From the NCBI GenBank assembly GCA_016584305.1, contig JACEEZ010005975.1, positions 1 to 64,000 on the forward strand: a stretch of DNA of 64,000 nucleotides. Reading direction: 5' to 3'. The position numbers and the translations under genes were made by a program. Positions 11,851-21,759 of this stretch are shown here, piece after piece. How positions within the stretch are numbered: the stretch's first letter is position 1; each line of letters starts with the position of its first letter. Source of the stretch: Chionoecetes opilio. Taxonomy: Eukaryota; Arthropoda; Malacostraca; Decapoda; Majidae. A model generated the notes under the pieces. That model was not told the origin of the DNA. It worked only from the letters and a program-made list of their open reading frames with translations, and ran no database searches.

Positions 11851-12082
11851 ATTTATTGATTTTTTTTTTTACTGAATTTTTTGTTTTTTTTTGTTTTAAA
11901 TTTATATATATTTTTTAATATTAAGTTTTTTTTTTTTTTTATTTGCTATACTTTTTATTATTATTATTTTTTTTTTTTATCACCGGAACCGGTTCCGGAC
12001 CGGTTCCAACGATTCCGAGAGTCTATGGAACCGGAACCTGCGGTTCCAAAATTAACGGTTCCTGCCCAGTCCTAGTATGGAA

Positions 12083-13404
12083 GGGACTTCAACGTTAGGC
12101 TCAGTAAGGAGAAGAGTCAAGTGTTGGTGGTGAATGGGGATGACTCTGATGATGACAGGATTTGGATGGTGGGTGGGAATGAAATAAAGAGAACGAAAGA
12201 GTACAAGTATCTGGGTATTTGGTTGGATGATAAAGGCTGTGAGAAAACTAAACATGAGAGGATAGCTAGAGCCAACCAGTGGGTTGGAAGGCTAGGCAGT
12301 GTGGCAAGATGTCGGGCCAACAAGTATGAAGTGGTGAGAGGACTATGGAAGGGTGTGGCAGTCCCTAGCATTATGTATGGCCTGGAAACAATGGTGTGGT
12401 CTAGGAAGGAGTTGGACAGATTGGAAGTAACACAGAACAAAGCAGGCAGAATAGCATTAGGAGCCAATAGGTATGTGGCAGTGGAAGCGATTAGAGGAGA
12501 CATGGGATGGAGCACGTTCAGAGAGAGGATAGCAAAGGCAGGACTGAGGTACAGAGCTAGACTGCAACGAATGGATGACAGCAAATGGGCAAGCAAGGTT
12601 TGGGACTGGAATATGTATGGGAAGTGGATGAAAGACTCAGTAAAAGTGGAAAGATGGACAGGTGAACTGGGAATGTTTGTGACAGGAGTGATGAGACATG
12701 GGAGTATGGCTGTATGCAAAAAGGAAATAAATAGGAGAGTGGAAGAAAAAGGGAAAGAAGAATGGTTGAGGGGAATGAGTGAGAAATCAACACTGGAATG
12801 GTACAGGAGAAAGGACCAGCCACGGCATGAAAGGTTCTATGATGGTGGCTATGGAGGGGACCTACTCTTCAGAGCCAGGACAAAGTCGCTGGAGGTAAAT
12901 AGTCGTATGTACAGATGGAAGAATGATGGCAGCAAGGTGTGTGTGATGTGTGTGACAGGAGTGGATGAAACCGTGGAGCACTTGATGCTGGAATGTGAAC
13001 GGTATGAGTATGCTAGAACAAAGATGTTGGAGGTAGTGGTAGGAGAGGTCGGAGTGGAAGAATGGCGAGAGATGAGAGACAGGAGAGTGGAGATGGAGTA
13101 CCTGCTGGGGTTGTGTGCTGAGTGGAGGAGTGACAGTCGTGTGATTGAGAGTGTAAAAGAATTCTTGGAGAACTCTTGGAGAGCACGTAGGAGAGAGCAT
13201 GAGAGGCAGGGGGCCCCTCAGTGATGGGGATCCCGTATGAATGTGATGCAGAGAGAGGAAGGAGGGGGAAAAAAAATCCCTAGTTTTGCTTCCCCCTTTT
13301 GCTTCTCTCCCAACAGATTACGTGTGTGGGAGAACGCCGGACCCAAGGCTTCACTGACAGCATCTGCTGGGTGACTCCCAAATCAAGATCAAGATCAAGA
13401 TCAT
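12083..13404 (+). pseudogene. LINE reverse transcriptase C-terminal part with CCHC motif and 3' tail
   Basis: An open frame runs from the insertion junction to the stop at 13222-13224; its longest listed part, 12121-13224, starts at a GTG and is not a true start. It contains YKYLGIWLD (thumb region of a non-LTR reverse transcriptase), VPSIMYGLETMVWSRKEL, and ALGANRYVAVEAIRGDMGW. A C-terminal zinc motif CX2CX9HX4C sits at residues 274-292 (CVMC...H...C). A short 3' UTR with inverted CCCC / GGGG-type segments follows and ends in ATCAAG repeats at about 13380-13402, a microsatellite tail as seen in CR1/L2/RTE-like LINEs. The 5' half lies at 7080-7431. Catalytic residues are upstream and the copy is 5'-broken, so it is not functional as it stands. 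The frame is unusually clean for 367 codons, so insertion was probably fairly recent. Clade not settled. Confidence 0.8.
13380..13402 (+). repeat. LINE 3' tail of ATCAAG repeats
   Basis: AAATCAAGATCAAGATCAAG marks the 3' terminus of the LINE above. Such short-period tails are generated during target-primed reverse transcription. Confidence 0.75.
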
Positions 13405-13559
13405 ACACTGTTACAACGGGTGTCAATGTTTGTTTTATCTGCAATACCATATTATGAGCCTACTTAGGCCTGTTTCTATTGATTCTCAGCCTCAGATTCC
13501 TTATATTCACCTTGGACCACCACCACCACTGAGAGAGATGCCCCCACACCCCTACGGTA

Positions 13560-13750
13560 CATAAGGCGTTTTCTGCGGGGATCCTGATTGCAACCGAAAA
13601 ATTTTCGCTTGCTCAAATTTCGATCCCTGTTCAACCATCCAGGGAAGATAATTGGCCCGACCCGCAAACATTTGTTGTTGTTGTTGTGACCGTTTGCAAC
13701 CGAAAATTTTCCGGTTGCAACCAAAAATCCCCCGCAGAAAACGCCTTATG
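13560..13750. mobile_element. MITE of ~190 bp with perfect ends (Tc1/mariner-like)
   Basis: The left end CATAAGGCGTTTTCTGCGGG pairs perfectly with the right end CCCGCAGAAAACGCCTTATG. The subterminal CAACCGAAAATTTTC motifs are also inverted. Read as TA-AGGCG...CGCCT-TA, the element is flanked by a TA duplication, as Tc1/mariner elements are. No coding content; a (TTG)n stretch lies in the middle. Confidence 0.7.
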
Positions 13751-13889
13751 CTAGGTAGAATTTCTTTAGGTTCCCCAAGCTCACTCTTCAAACAAAACAG
13801 GACAGCCTCACACTCTACATCTACATTACGTATCAACAAAACATCAAACCGTTATCATGAAAACTGTAGCTATGAATACAAGACGTGTC

Positions 13890-14211
13890 CAATCAGTCAT
13901 TGGGGGCATACGCCGGGGGGCACGTCGCCTCGCCCACCCTACGACGCCACTCCCGGGGGTCACCACGCGCGAGTCCCCATGCAGGCTGCCTTCCCATACC
14001 AAGCAACTCCCGCCAGGCAGCATCAACTTGCCCCAGCCACGAGCCTTGTGGGCGCCCCCTTGGCCCCCTCCACGCCGGATTGTCTCTTACAGATACAACC
14101 CGGTGAGAAGGATGATCGGTTTTAGGGTAGCGTGCCACATGTCCATATAGCCGAAGTTGGCGCTGACGGACTATGCAGGTAATAGGCCTCGATTCAGTCT
14201 CACGGTGCAAT
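13890..14211 (-). pseudogene. 5'-truncated RTE-type LINE fragment (C-terminus of ORF)
   Basis: The minus-strand ORF 13893-14210 carries RQRQLRLYGHVARYP, RGPRGRPQGSWLGQVD and RRRVGEA, then stops after PAYAPND. This is the C-terminal signature of RTE-clade LINE proteins. The same segment occurs at 29858-30150 and at 40050-40312. The 5' junction falls after AAGAAAAG within the Tigger transposase, so the LINE inserted there as a truncated copy. Confidence 0.75.
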
Positions 14212-14870
14212 TCTTTTCTTCCTTGTCAGACGCATCCTCAAGAACCACCAGAACATCATCCAAATATTTTCTCTGGTAATGTCTCTTGAAGGCACTTATG
14301 ACACCTTGGTCCATTGGCTGGATCAGTGATGTCGTCTTAGGTGGCAAAAACATGGCACGGATGCGGCCATCCTGGCTGGCCAGATCAGCGGGATGTGCGG
14401 GAGCATTGTCCATGAGAATGAGTGCCTTAACGTCGCTGGGTTGCATCTTCAGCACCTTCTCTTGAAATTTCTAATTTCAGGAACAAGATGATTGTGGAAG
14501 TAGTCGTTGATAATGAAGGAGGTAAACCAGGCTTTCTTTGAGTTGTAGTAGAATACTGGCAGGTCCTTGTGGTCGATGCCCTTTAGGGCACGGGGCTTGG
14601 CAAATTTTCCTACGATGGGAAGTTTCAACCGGTGAGATCCTGTTGCATTATCCCCACACATGATAGAAAGCCTTTCTTTGTTTATTTTCTTGCCCGGCAC
14701 CGTGTCTTCATCCTTACCAGCTTGTGTGTTATTTGGTAGAGATCGCCACATAATACCACTTTCGTCAATGTTGTAAATTTGAGACTGAGCTAGGCCTTCC
14801 TCAGCAATTAGGGCATTAAGTTTCAAACGGAAAGGTTCAACATTAGTGTCATGCCGGGTGCCAGGGGTTA
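14212..14870 (-). pseudogene. Tigger/Jerky-type transposase, DDE domain
   Basis: Two minus-strand ORFs (14449-14826 and 14171-14455) read consecutively as the catalytic domain of a pogo/Tigger transposase. YNIDESGIMWRSLP gives the first aspartate, ILMDNAPAH the second, and PPKTTSLIQPMDQGVISAFKRHY-type sequence the third. They are one frameshift apart at about 14455. The protein stops where the RTE fragment begins (about 14211), so the C-terminus is lost. The N-terminal DNA-binding part is at 16031-17144. This family gave rise to host genes such as Jerky and CENP-B, but the frameshift and three insertions mark this copy as a dead transposon. Confidence 0.8.
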
Positions 14871-16030
14871 ACGTAATAAGAGGGAAGACCGCATTGAATG
14901 AATGTTTTTACTCACATAGAAGCTCATGTTGTATCCAGTTCTATCAGATTGGTGTAAGCAGAAGGAGTTGTGAGGCCTGATTGATGGCCGAGGTTGTGGA
15001 AATTGCACGCATAGGGCTCTGTACAATTTCTGGGAAGAGGGATTGAAGGTAGAAGATAGAAGGAGTCATGTTTTTAAAGTTAGCGGGTCGAATTCCTACG
15101 GGGTCGCCCCCGTGGAGAACAGCTGCTAGCGTAATCTGGAGGGAAACAGAGGCGGGAAGAGACAGAGGGAGCCTGACCGGCGTCTTGCCCAGTCCAATCC
15201 TGTGATCTGCTTCGCCTAAATCAAATCCCTCTTCTCCTACAGGTCCAAGATGCTCATCCTTAATAACCATACACCCAACACCATACATACATATGTCGTA
15301 TCACAGTACTCATGTAACGTACACTACGTTAGGCCTAGAGACCATGGCTATGTAATCTTCAGCCACAGGGCACTTAGACTGGATTCAGTTTTTTTGATGT
15401 AGATGTTAAGAGTGAATAGATCACTTGATCATTCACTCCTTCCTTGTGGGAGAATGTTTGTTCTGTTAGTCTAGTGTTTTCCGTCCACGGACCGGTGCCT
15501 TTGGAAATTTCTCATAATGTTTTAGGTAGGTTATCATGCCCTCTGTTGGTTAAAGAAGTTGTAGCACCAAAAACACTTTTAAACCCGCGAGAAAAATCAA
15601 ATATGAAGTATCATTCCCAACCTCTTAATTCGCTGTGAAGTGGTATAACGGTAAGTGGTACTCAGACCTTAATCCGGATATTAACAACTTAGTCCACGTT
15701 CCCTAGCTCCAAAGAGAAAATCCGGCCTAAAAGTAATATGACGCTTCCACTTTTATTGAATTAAATTGAAAGTACTCAAATTGTTGGAGCAGAACAAAGG
15801 AAGCAACCACAGGTGGCACTACACGGGTGGCTTAGGGTGGGCTTTATTTACTCATTAAGATGAAGAAAGAATTAAACCTCGTGGCATCACAATGGTGATT
15901 TCACGGTGGGATTAATTTCATGTTTGTAATTGAAGTTAAGAAAAATAATTAGGGGGGAATAAAAAGAGTACAATTCGTGGCATCACATAAGCACTGTCTG
16001 CGCGTCCCGCCTCACCCCGCAGTTTGGCAT
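14871..16030. other. Insertion or intron-like region between the two Tigger halves
   Basis: The region separates the Tigger HTH part from its DDE part, where such transposases normally have only about 100-150 residues. It contains one unrecognised 114-codon minus ORF (14944-15288) and two copies of the short string CGTGGCATCACA (about 15881 and 15975). I see no terminal repeats that would define an element. Confidence 0.4.
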
Positions 16031-17144
16031 TATGAATGCCATGGTGGTTTCAGAACCTCCACAGCCAACCATCACTGGCCTTGAAATCCACAAAGCCCAT
16101 GTGTGCAGCTAATTTAGCGGCACCCGCTGCCAGTTCACAGCCACTGCACATGAATGCTGCTCAACCTACCACTTATACACAGCCGCGTCTAAGTCCACAT
16201 TTGTACAAACTTTCATATGTTTTCTGGCTTTCCTATCACCGTCATTGTTTGTGCTTTAAACAGAAATCTTCACTGCATATTTCTGAAGCTTTTCCTTGGC
16301 ACGACGAATATCCGACACTGTTTGTTTCTTCACACCGTATTCTTAACAAACACTTGCAACACTTCTACCCGCTTCTAGTTTCTTTATTAATTCAAGTTTC
16401 TGTGACACAGTAAGGTGTCCGCAAAAAGTATAGAGCGCCCCCTCCTCCCCAATATAAACATCATGGTATATAGTAAGGAATTCATTAATAACACATGGAA
16501 ATGAAACTATTCTTTATTTTTAGTATTTTGTCATGTTTCCCTTTGCTTGTATGACCATCTTCGGGCGCTTGGGCATATATTCAGCGAGCTTTGTGAAGTA
16601 TTCCTTGTCCATTTCTGTGCACCACATCTTCTTGATCTCGTGGATGATGCGTGGAACAGATGCAATATGATGATTGCTATTTCTTTTGTTGACACAATTT
16701 CCATCTTCCAGGCAAAAATACGAGCCTTTTCCTCAGTACCAAGGTTGGTTGGAGCCATCTGGATGTTTGGGTACAAAAGTTGCAGTACCAACAAACTGAC
16801 AAGCCAAATTAGAGGGTCATGGTATGGGAGCAAGCATCACAAAACTCCCCTCAAAGGCAGCTCAGTGAGCACTGAGCGGGAAACTGTGACTCTCCAGTTT
16901 CCCTACTATATATGTCCGAGTTGCCTGATAAAGGTTGGTTCCTGTTGTCAGCCGACTTGGCTGCCAAGCCCACATACTTGTGGGTGCTTTTTGCCACTGA
17001 TTTATATGGCAAACGCTCTATACTTTTTGCGGACACTGTAAGGTGTACTGGTTTTCTAGTACGTTTTGAGTCCTTGGGCGGCACTACGGGAGGCAGTGGC
17101 GATATTAATAACAGAGCGGAGGATGTGTAGACAATGGGCAACAC
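16031..17144 (-). pseudogene. Tigger/Jerky-type transposase, N-terminal HTH part (split)
   Basis: The N-terminal end is at 17041-17144 on the minus strand (PPKDSKRTRKPVHLTVS). It continues after a Tc1 insertion at 16410 as SQKLELIKKLEAGRSVASVC, then EYGVKKQTVSDIRRAKEKL. This is the psq/CENP-B-type helix-turn-helix of pogo/Tigger transposases. Later pieces KHMKVCTNVDLDAAVYKW and EQHSCAVAVNWQRV match the second DNA-binding (HTH_Tnp_Tc5-like) region. In-frame stops after C and V codons show decay. The codon for the serine-glutamine junction is cut by the Tc1 element with TA duplication. Confidence 0.75.
16413..17038 (-). mobile_element. Deleted Tc1/mariner element (626 bp)
   Basis: The ends are inverted repeats. 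GTGTCCGCAAAAAGTATAGA near 16415 matches the complement of TCTATACTTTTTGCGGACAC at the right end. TA dinucleotides flank it (16411-16412 and 17039-17040). After one of them is removed, the host Tigger sequence AGTAAGGTGT is restored. The minus strand retains the transposase C-terminus with MPKRPKMVIQAKGNMTKY, the typical end of Tc1-like transposases; the rest is deleted or frameshifted. Confidence 0.8.
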
Positions 17145-17203
17145 TCAGTATTAAGATCCCGTTCCAAAAGTCCATAAATTTTGATTAGATAGGCAACTTG
17201 CAA

Positions 17204-17375
17204 ACAACTGGGGGTAGATGCTCGAAGGAGTTACGGGACCATAAGTATTACCCTATGAGGCTTTTACCTCGTAGCGGCTTCACGGTCAATGCTCAAAACA
17301 TTTTAACCCTTGCTACGGGACCGCTAGGCTACGGGTGCTCGCGACCACCCGTAACTCCCTACGAGAGTGAGATTT
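17204..17375. mobile_element. MITE-like repeat, copy 1
   Basis: Ends are inverted: GGAGTTACGGG at the left (about 17229) and CCCGTAACTCC at the right (about 17348), with GATGCTCGAAGG and CGAGAGTGAG outside. A diverged copy lies at 21157-21335. Non-coding. Confidence 0.6.
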
Positions 17376-17610
17376 GAAGCGACACGACATCAACAAACAC
17401 CAAAATACAAGTTGTATCACTATATTTTACGTTTATTATGTATTATAGAGCCATTTCATACTTGCCTGTTTGAAATGTGATGTGTTTATTGCATCATTGA
17501 CTCCATATATATCATATTTAACATACAATACCTATACTTGTAATAAATTCATATCAGGGCAAACCTAATATATCTATATATATAAATCTCAAAATATGTC
17601 TGTCTGTCTG

Positions 17611-20013
17611 AACATAAGAACATAAGAAAATAAGGAAGCTACAAGAGGCCGCGAGGCCTACACGTGGTAGTTCCTGTCACCTAACACTACCTACATCCAC
17701 CTTTCATCCCCATCCATGAACCTATCCAGCTCCCCTTTAAAGCTCCCTAATGACTCCGCACTAACTACCTGTCTACTGAGACCATTCCACTCATTCACCA
17801 CCCTATTTGTGAACCAATTTTTCCCTATTTCCTTTCTAAATCTACGCTTTTCCAGCTTGAATCCGTTACTTCTTGTTCTACCCTGGTTAAAAGCCGTAAG
17901 AACTTTTCCTCCTCTCCTTTATTAAACCCCTTTTATCCACTTAAAAACTTCTATAGATCGCCCCTTACTCTGGTTCTCGAGTGAGTGTAATTTTAATAAC
18001 TTCAATCCTCCTCTCAAAACTAAATTTTACGCATCCCTTGTATCATTTTGGTCATCCTTCTCTGCACTTTTTCTAACAACCTATATCCATCCTGTAATAT
18101 GGAGACCCAAAACTGAACTGCATAGTCTAGGTGAGGCCTGACTAGACCCCGATAAAGCTTTAAATAACTTCCGCACTTCTACTTTTAACACTTCTGGTAA
18201 TGAATCCAAATACTCTATTAGCTCTATTTCTGGCCTCATACATTGTTTCCTAGGTCGGAGGTCTGGGCTCACCCTCACTCCAAGATCTTTTTCACCTTCT
18301 GATCTTTTCAGCATACATTGCTTATGGTGTATCTATTACCAGGGTTTTTTTCTACCAACATTCAAAACCCGCCCCTTTTATCAATATTAAATTCCATCTG
18401 CCATCTGACTGCCCACTCGTTAAGTTTATCTAAGTCTCCCTGCAATATGTTTACGTCAGACTGTGATCCATAATCCTACCTAACTTAGTATCATCACAAA
18501 CTTGCTGATATCACTGCTAATCCCACTATCCAAGTCGTTGATGTAAATCAAAAATAGTAAGGGGCCCAAAACAGACCCTTGTGGAACTCACTTGTCACCA
18601 GTCCCCATTCAGATTTGGAACCAAATTAATTTGAAACCCCTTTTTTGTTGCCTATTACGTAGCCAAGCTCTGATCCATGAAGAACCTTCCCATCTATCCA
18701 TGAGCCCTAACCTTATTTAATAGTCCCTCGTGTGGACTTTGTCAAATGCCTTACTAAAGTCCAGATATATTATATCATAATCCTTATCATTATCTGCCGT
18801 CTCATAAACTTTCCTATAAAACTCAATAAATGGTGAGACATGACCTACCCTTGGTGAATCCATGTTGTGAATCTTGATCAAACTATGTTTATCTAAGTGC
18901 TCTCTAATGTTTTTTGCAATAATAGATTCCAATAATTTACCCACCACTGAAAGTTAGACTTACGGGTCGATAATTTTGACTTTAGTCCCCCTGTCTCCCT
19001 TCTTAAATATGGGGAAAAACATTTCCTTTCCTCCACAATAATGGCACATCGCCTATCTCAACCGATTTCCTAAAAATGTGCACTAACGACTCACTAACAA
19101 CCTCCTTGCATTCCTTTAATACCCCGGGATACACTTCATCTGGTCTGGCGATTTAAATGTTTTCATTTTTTTATACCCTCTTCCACCATTTCCCTAGTTT
19201 TTCACAATATCTTTGAGTTTCTCCTCTCGCTTCTTTTAACATCTGTTCACTTATCAGGTATCGTCTGTGTATCCTCCTCCGTAAAAAAACCCTTTAAAAA
19301 ATAATCATTTAGACTCCCACACATATCCTCATCCGTATTTAAAAACTCACCCTGTCCTGACCTTAAGGGGCCCCAAATAATTCCTTGTCTTTGTTTTATA
19401 AACCTGATAGAACCCCTTTGGGTCCCTGTTCGCCTGTTCTGCTACTTTAATCTCATAATTGTTCTTAGCAACTCGAGTTAATTTCTTCACTGTCCTCGCC
19501 ATCACGTTATACTGTTCTTTGTTACCAATCCTGCCTTGAACCTTTAAAAAAATGTTTCTTTTTACTCCAATGTTTGTTTTTAACTTGGGGGTCATCCATT
19601 TTGGATCACTCTTTCTGGACCTTATCTCCCTTAAGGAATATTTCTTTTTTTGTCCGTCAATTATATTCCTTACAAATGAGATATAATCATCCTCGGCTCC
19701 GACCTCACTTCCCTTCTAACCTCTTTTCATTACCTTTCCCCAAGCCCTGACCTCACTTCCCTGTCTAACCGCTCTAATTATCTCCTCAGCCTCGACCTCA
19801 CTACCATATCTGACCGCGCCAATTACCTCCAGGTGCCTTCCTAATCCTTCATAATTGGCCTTTCCAGCTGACAACGCCTTGTCCTGGGACACTTTCTGCT
19901 CCTCCATCCCACACCTCTTATTAATAACCTCCAGGTGTCTTCTTAATCCCGCATAATTGGCCTTTCTGAAATTAGGTATTCGATGCCTATTGCCACTTAA
20001 TTTGTGGCAATTT
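17611..20013 (-). pseudogene. CR1/L2-like LINE with endonuclease end, linker and reverse transcriptase
   Basis: On the minus strand, in order: end of an endonuclease domain (NFRKANYAGLRRHLEVI, about 19940), WMTPKLKTNIGVKR linker (19570-19595), and RDPKGFYQVYKTKTR (about 19390). Reverse transcriptase fragments follow, including DYDIIYLDFSKAFDKVH (motif A, about 18730-18790). KDLGVRVSPDLRPRKQC (about 18250-18290) is the C-terminal landmark. Many frameshifts make it a dead copy, 5' truncated. The 3' end at 17611 has TTCTTATGTT repeats. A 15-bp target duplication, ATGTCTGTCTGTCTG at 17596-17610 and ATGTCTGTGTGTCTG at 20014-20028, bounds it, so it inserted into the Helitron. Motif B/C regions exist only as broken frames. 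The same family recurs at 62780-63690. Confidence 0.8.
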
Positions 20014-20049
20014 ATGTCTGTGTGTCTGTTCGTTATAGACTCGGCTACA

Positions 20050-20354
20050 GTTAGCCAAAACCCTTCATGCCGCACATGTTTGGAATCCTCATGACCCAGC
20101 GGAGAACATAGGGTATGTTTCGATGAGCGTGGCCGACCCTGGTGGGCGTGGCCAACAAAAACAACCTAAAAACGGTTGTGGCTGCTATAGTCTCTGCTGG
20201 AATGGCCAAAACCCCACATGCCGCACATATTTGGAATCCTCATGACCCAGAAGAAAACATAGGCTATGTTTCGATGGGCGTGGCCGACCCTGGTGGGCGT
20301 GGTCAGCAAAAACAACCTAAAAACGGCTGTGGCTGCTATAGTTTCTGCTGGAAA
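20050..20354 (+). repeat. Tandem duplication of ~150 bp inside the Helitron
   Basis: Two adjacent copies (about 20050-20203 and 20204-20354) share CATGCCGCACAT, GGAATCCTCATGACCCAG, GTGGCCGACCCTGGTGGGCG and GTGGCTGCTATAGT. The copies are about 90% identical by eye. Confidence 0.85.
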
Positions 20355-20562
20355 ATGTTCTCTAAAATTCATACGAGAGAATGAACATTTTATGGGGATA
20401 CTATTATTAATTTTAGTAAATCAAATTATTTTATTTATCAGACTTGACACTGTTTTTCTCACTTCCTTCACTAATTTCGGCTCAAAACCGAAACAAAACG
20501 GTGGACCTGTGTGGGCCTCAGGAGCTAGGAGAATGGTGCCCGGAGGGCATCCTTTCTGCTAG

Positions 20563-21156
20563 TTAAATATATATATCGGTCGACTTCTTGAATCAAAACG
20601 TATAGTTCATCATACAAGTTTGGCCGCTATAATTATGCGGTGGTGGTGGTGTCATTGTCTGACGTAGACACGCACACACACAAGCTGTAAGTCTCGCTAC
20701 ATTTGAATTTGTCTCTTTAAACTTCTTTCTCAGGCTCCCTGACAGCTGAGAGCAACGTGATTGGCCAGATCTGCAAGTAGGCCGCAGCTCTGTGATTCCC
20801 TGGTCAGCAGAATTTCCCCACACCATCCCTTGAAATCCCTAATATTCCCCAGACAGAGGCCCAGCGATCACCTTACGGGAGTGCCGTTCTCTGTTTGAGC
20901 ATAACCTCGATCTACCCTTCTTTAGGCTGTTTGTAGCCATTACACTCATAAGTTGTCCCTTACGAGGGATTTTCGAGGCATCCTGCCCGGATGGTAGCGA
21001 CCAATACTTGATCGTATTTCAACCACTGTAAGGTACTAATAAGTGTTTTGTGTTGAATATCGGGTTTCACTAATAAACCAATGGTTACGATATAATGCAT
21101 GTCCATACCATGAACATAGTTTGATAGATTTAGTATTGAAAGGGAATGCTCTACTC
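20563..21156. other. No recognisable feature
   Basis: Unassigned sequence with only short ORFs and no terminal repeats detected. Confidence 0.4.
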
Positions 21157-21335
21157 CAGGGGGTAGATGCTCGAAGGTGTAAAGGGAACTTAAGTATTTA
21201 CCCACTAGACGGCTTTTACCCTCGCAGCGCTTCTAAGTTAATGCTCAAACCTTTTTTTCAACCGGTTACGAGACCGCGAGGCTAAGGGTGCTCGGGACAC
21301 CCTTAGCTCCCTGCGAGAGTGAGATTGGGCGCAAG
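21157..21335. mobile_element. MITE-like repeat, copy 2
   Basis: Diverged copy of 17204-17375: GGGGGTAGATGCTCGAAGG at the left and CCCTGCGAGAGTGAGATT at the right, with the same interior order. It is followed by a CAAACA-type simple repeat at about 21380-21425. Confidence 0.6.
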
Positions 21336-21407
21336 ACATCAACAAACAGCAAGGACATCAAAGATCCCAAAAAGACATCAAACAAACACAAACACAAACA
21401 CAAACAT

Positions 21408-21755
21408 CAAACAAACAAACACACCAACAAAGACACCACAGATGCCTGATGCATCAGTGAGCACAGAAAAGAGGTCATTTGTGCCTTTAGGAATTCGCAT
21501 TTGGCAAGTTTTGCCTTGAAGATCAGCTTCTTCCAGCTTCAGGAGGTAAGCTTCTAAGCTAGCAAAGAGGCTCCGGGTCTTTACTGCAGGATTATGAATC
21601 ATCAAGGTAAGCATAGGACATTTGGGCCGGCATATATAAAATAACAGTATTCCATCATCGGTTACAAAGTGATTGTCGGCGGCCTGAGGCCAAAACGGCA
21701 CAGGCAGCACTCGATAAACGGCCACGGGGAGTGATGAGTGCTGAGTCGCTGTCAT
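21408..21755 (-). CDS. Unrecognised ORF of about 115-125 codons
   Basis: The minus-strand ORF starts at ATG 21753-21755 and runs into a CAAACA microsatellite at its C-terminus, which gives a meaningless VFVFVFV end. The first ~105 residues have balanced composition, including ICRPKCPMLTLMIHNP and LFASLEAYLLKLEEADL. I do not recognise a domain. It could be an exon of a host gene, a fragment of a mobile gene, or a chance ORF. No splice signals were confirmed. Confidence 0.25.
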
Positions 21756-21759
21756 GCTC

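Larger units (their letters stand above)
7432..12074. mobile_element. hAT-like element of 4643 bp inserted in a LINE
   Basis: The left end is TAGGTCTGGCAGGAGAACCG. The reverse complement of the right end is TAGGACTGGGCAGGAACCG. Both ends continue into subterminal clusters of the self-complementary motif GGAACCGGTTCC (7445-7545 and 11985-12060). The element is bounded by identical 8-bp direct repeats GTATGGAA at 7424-7431 and 12075-12082. A TAGG-TGGG type terminus plus an 8-bp duplication fits the hAT superfamily. No transposase is visible, so it is non-autonomous, swollen by internal minisatellite, SINE and (TA)n sequence. Removing it restores the LINE reading frame across the junction. Confidence 0.8.
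17573..20562 (+). mobile_element. Non-autonomous Helitron containing a LINE
   Basis: The 5' terminus TCTATATATATAAATCTC starts after an A. The 3' terminus is CTAG at 20559-20562, followed by a T, preceded by a hairpin TGCCC-GGA-GGGCA at 20537-20549. TC start, hairpin, CTRR end and insertion between A and T are the structural criteria for Helitrons. Without the LINE (17611-20013 plus one target duplication) it is about 570 bp and has no Rep/helicase gene. It contains a ~150-bp tandem duplication. Confidence 0.75.

Noticed and set aside
12117..12719. 200-codon minus-strand ORF
   Set aside because: Antisense shadow of the LINE reverse transcriptase frame.
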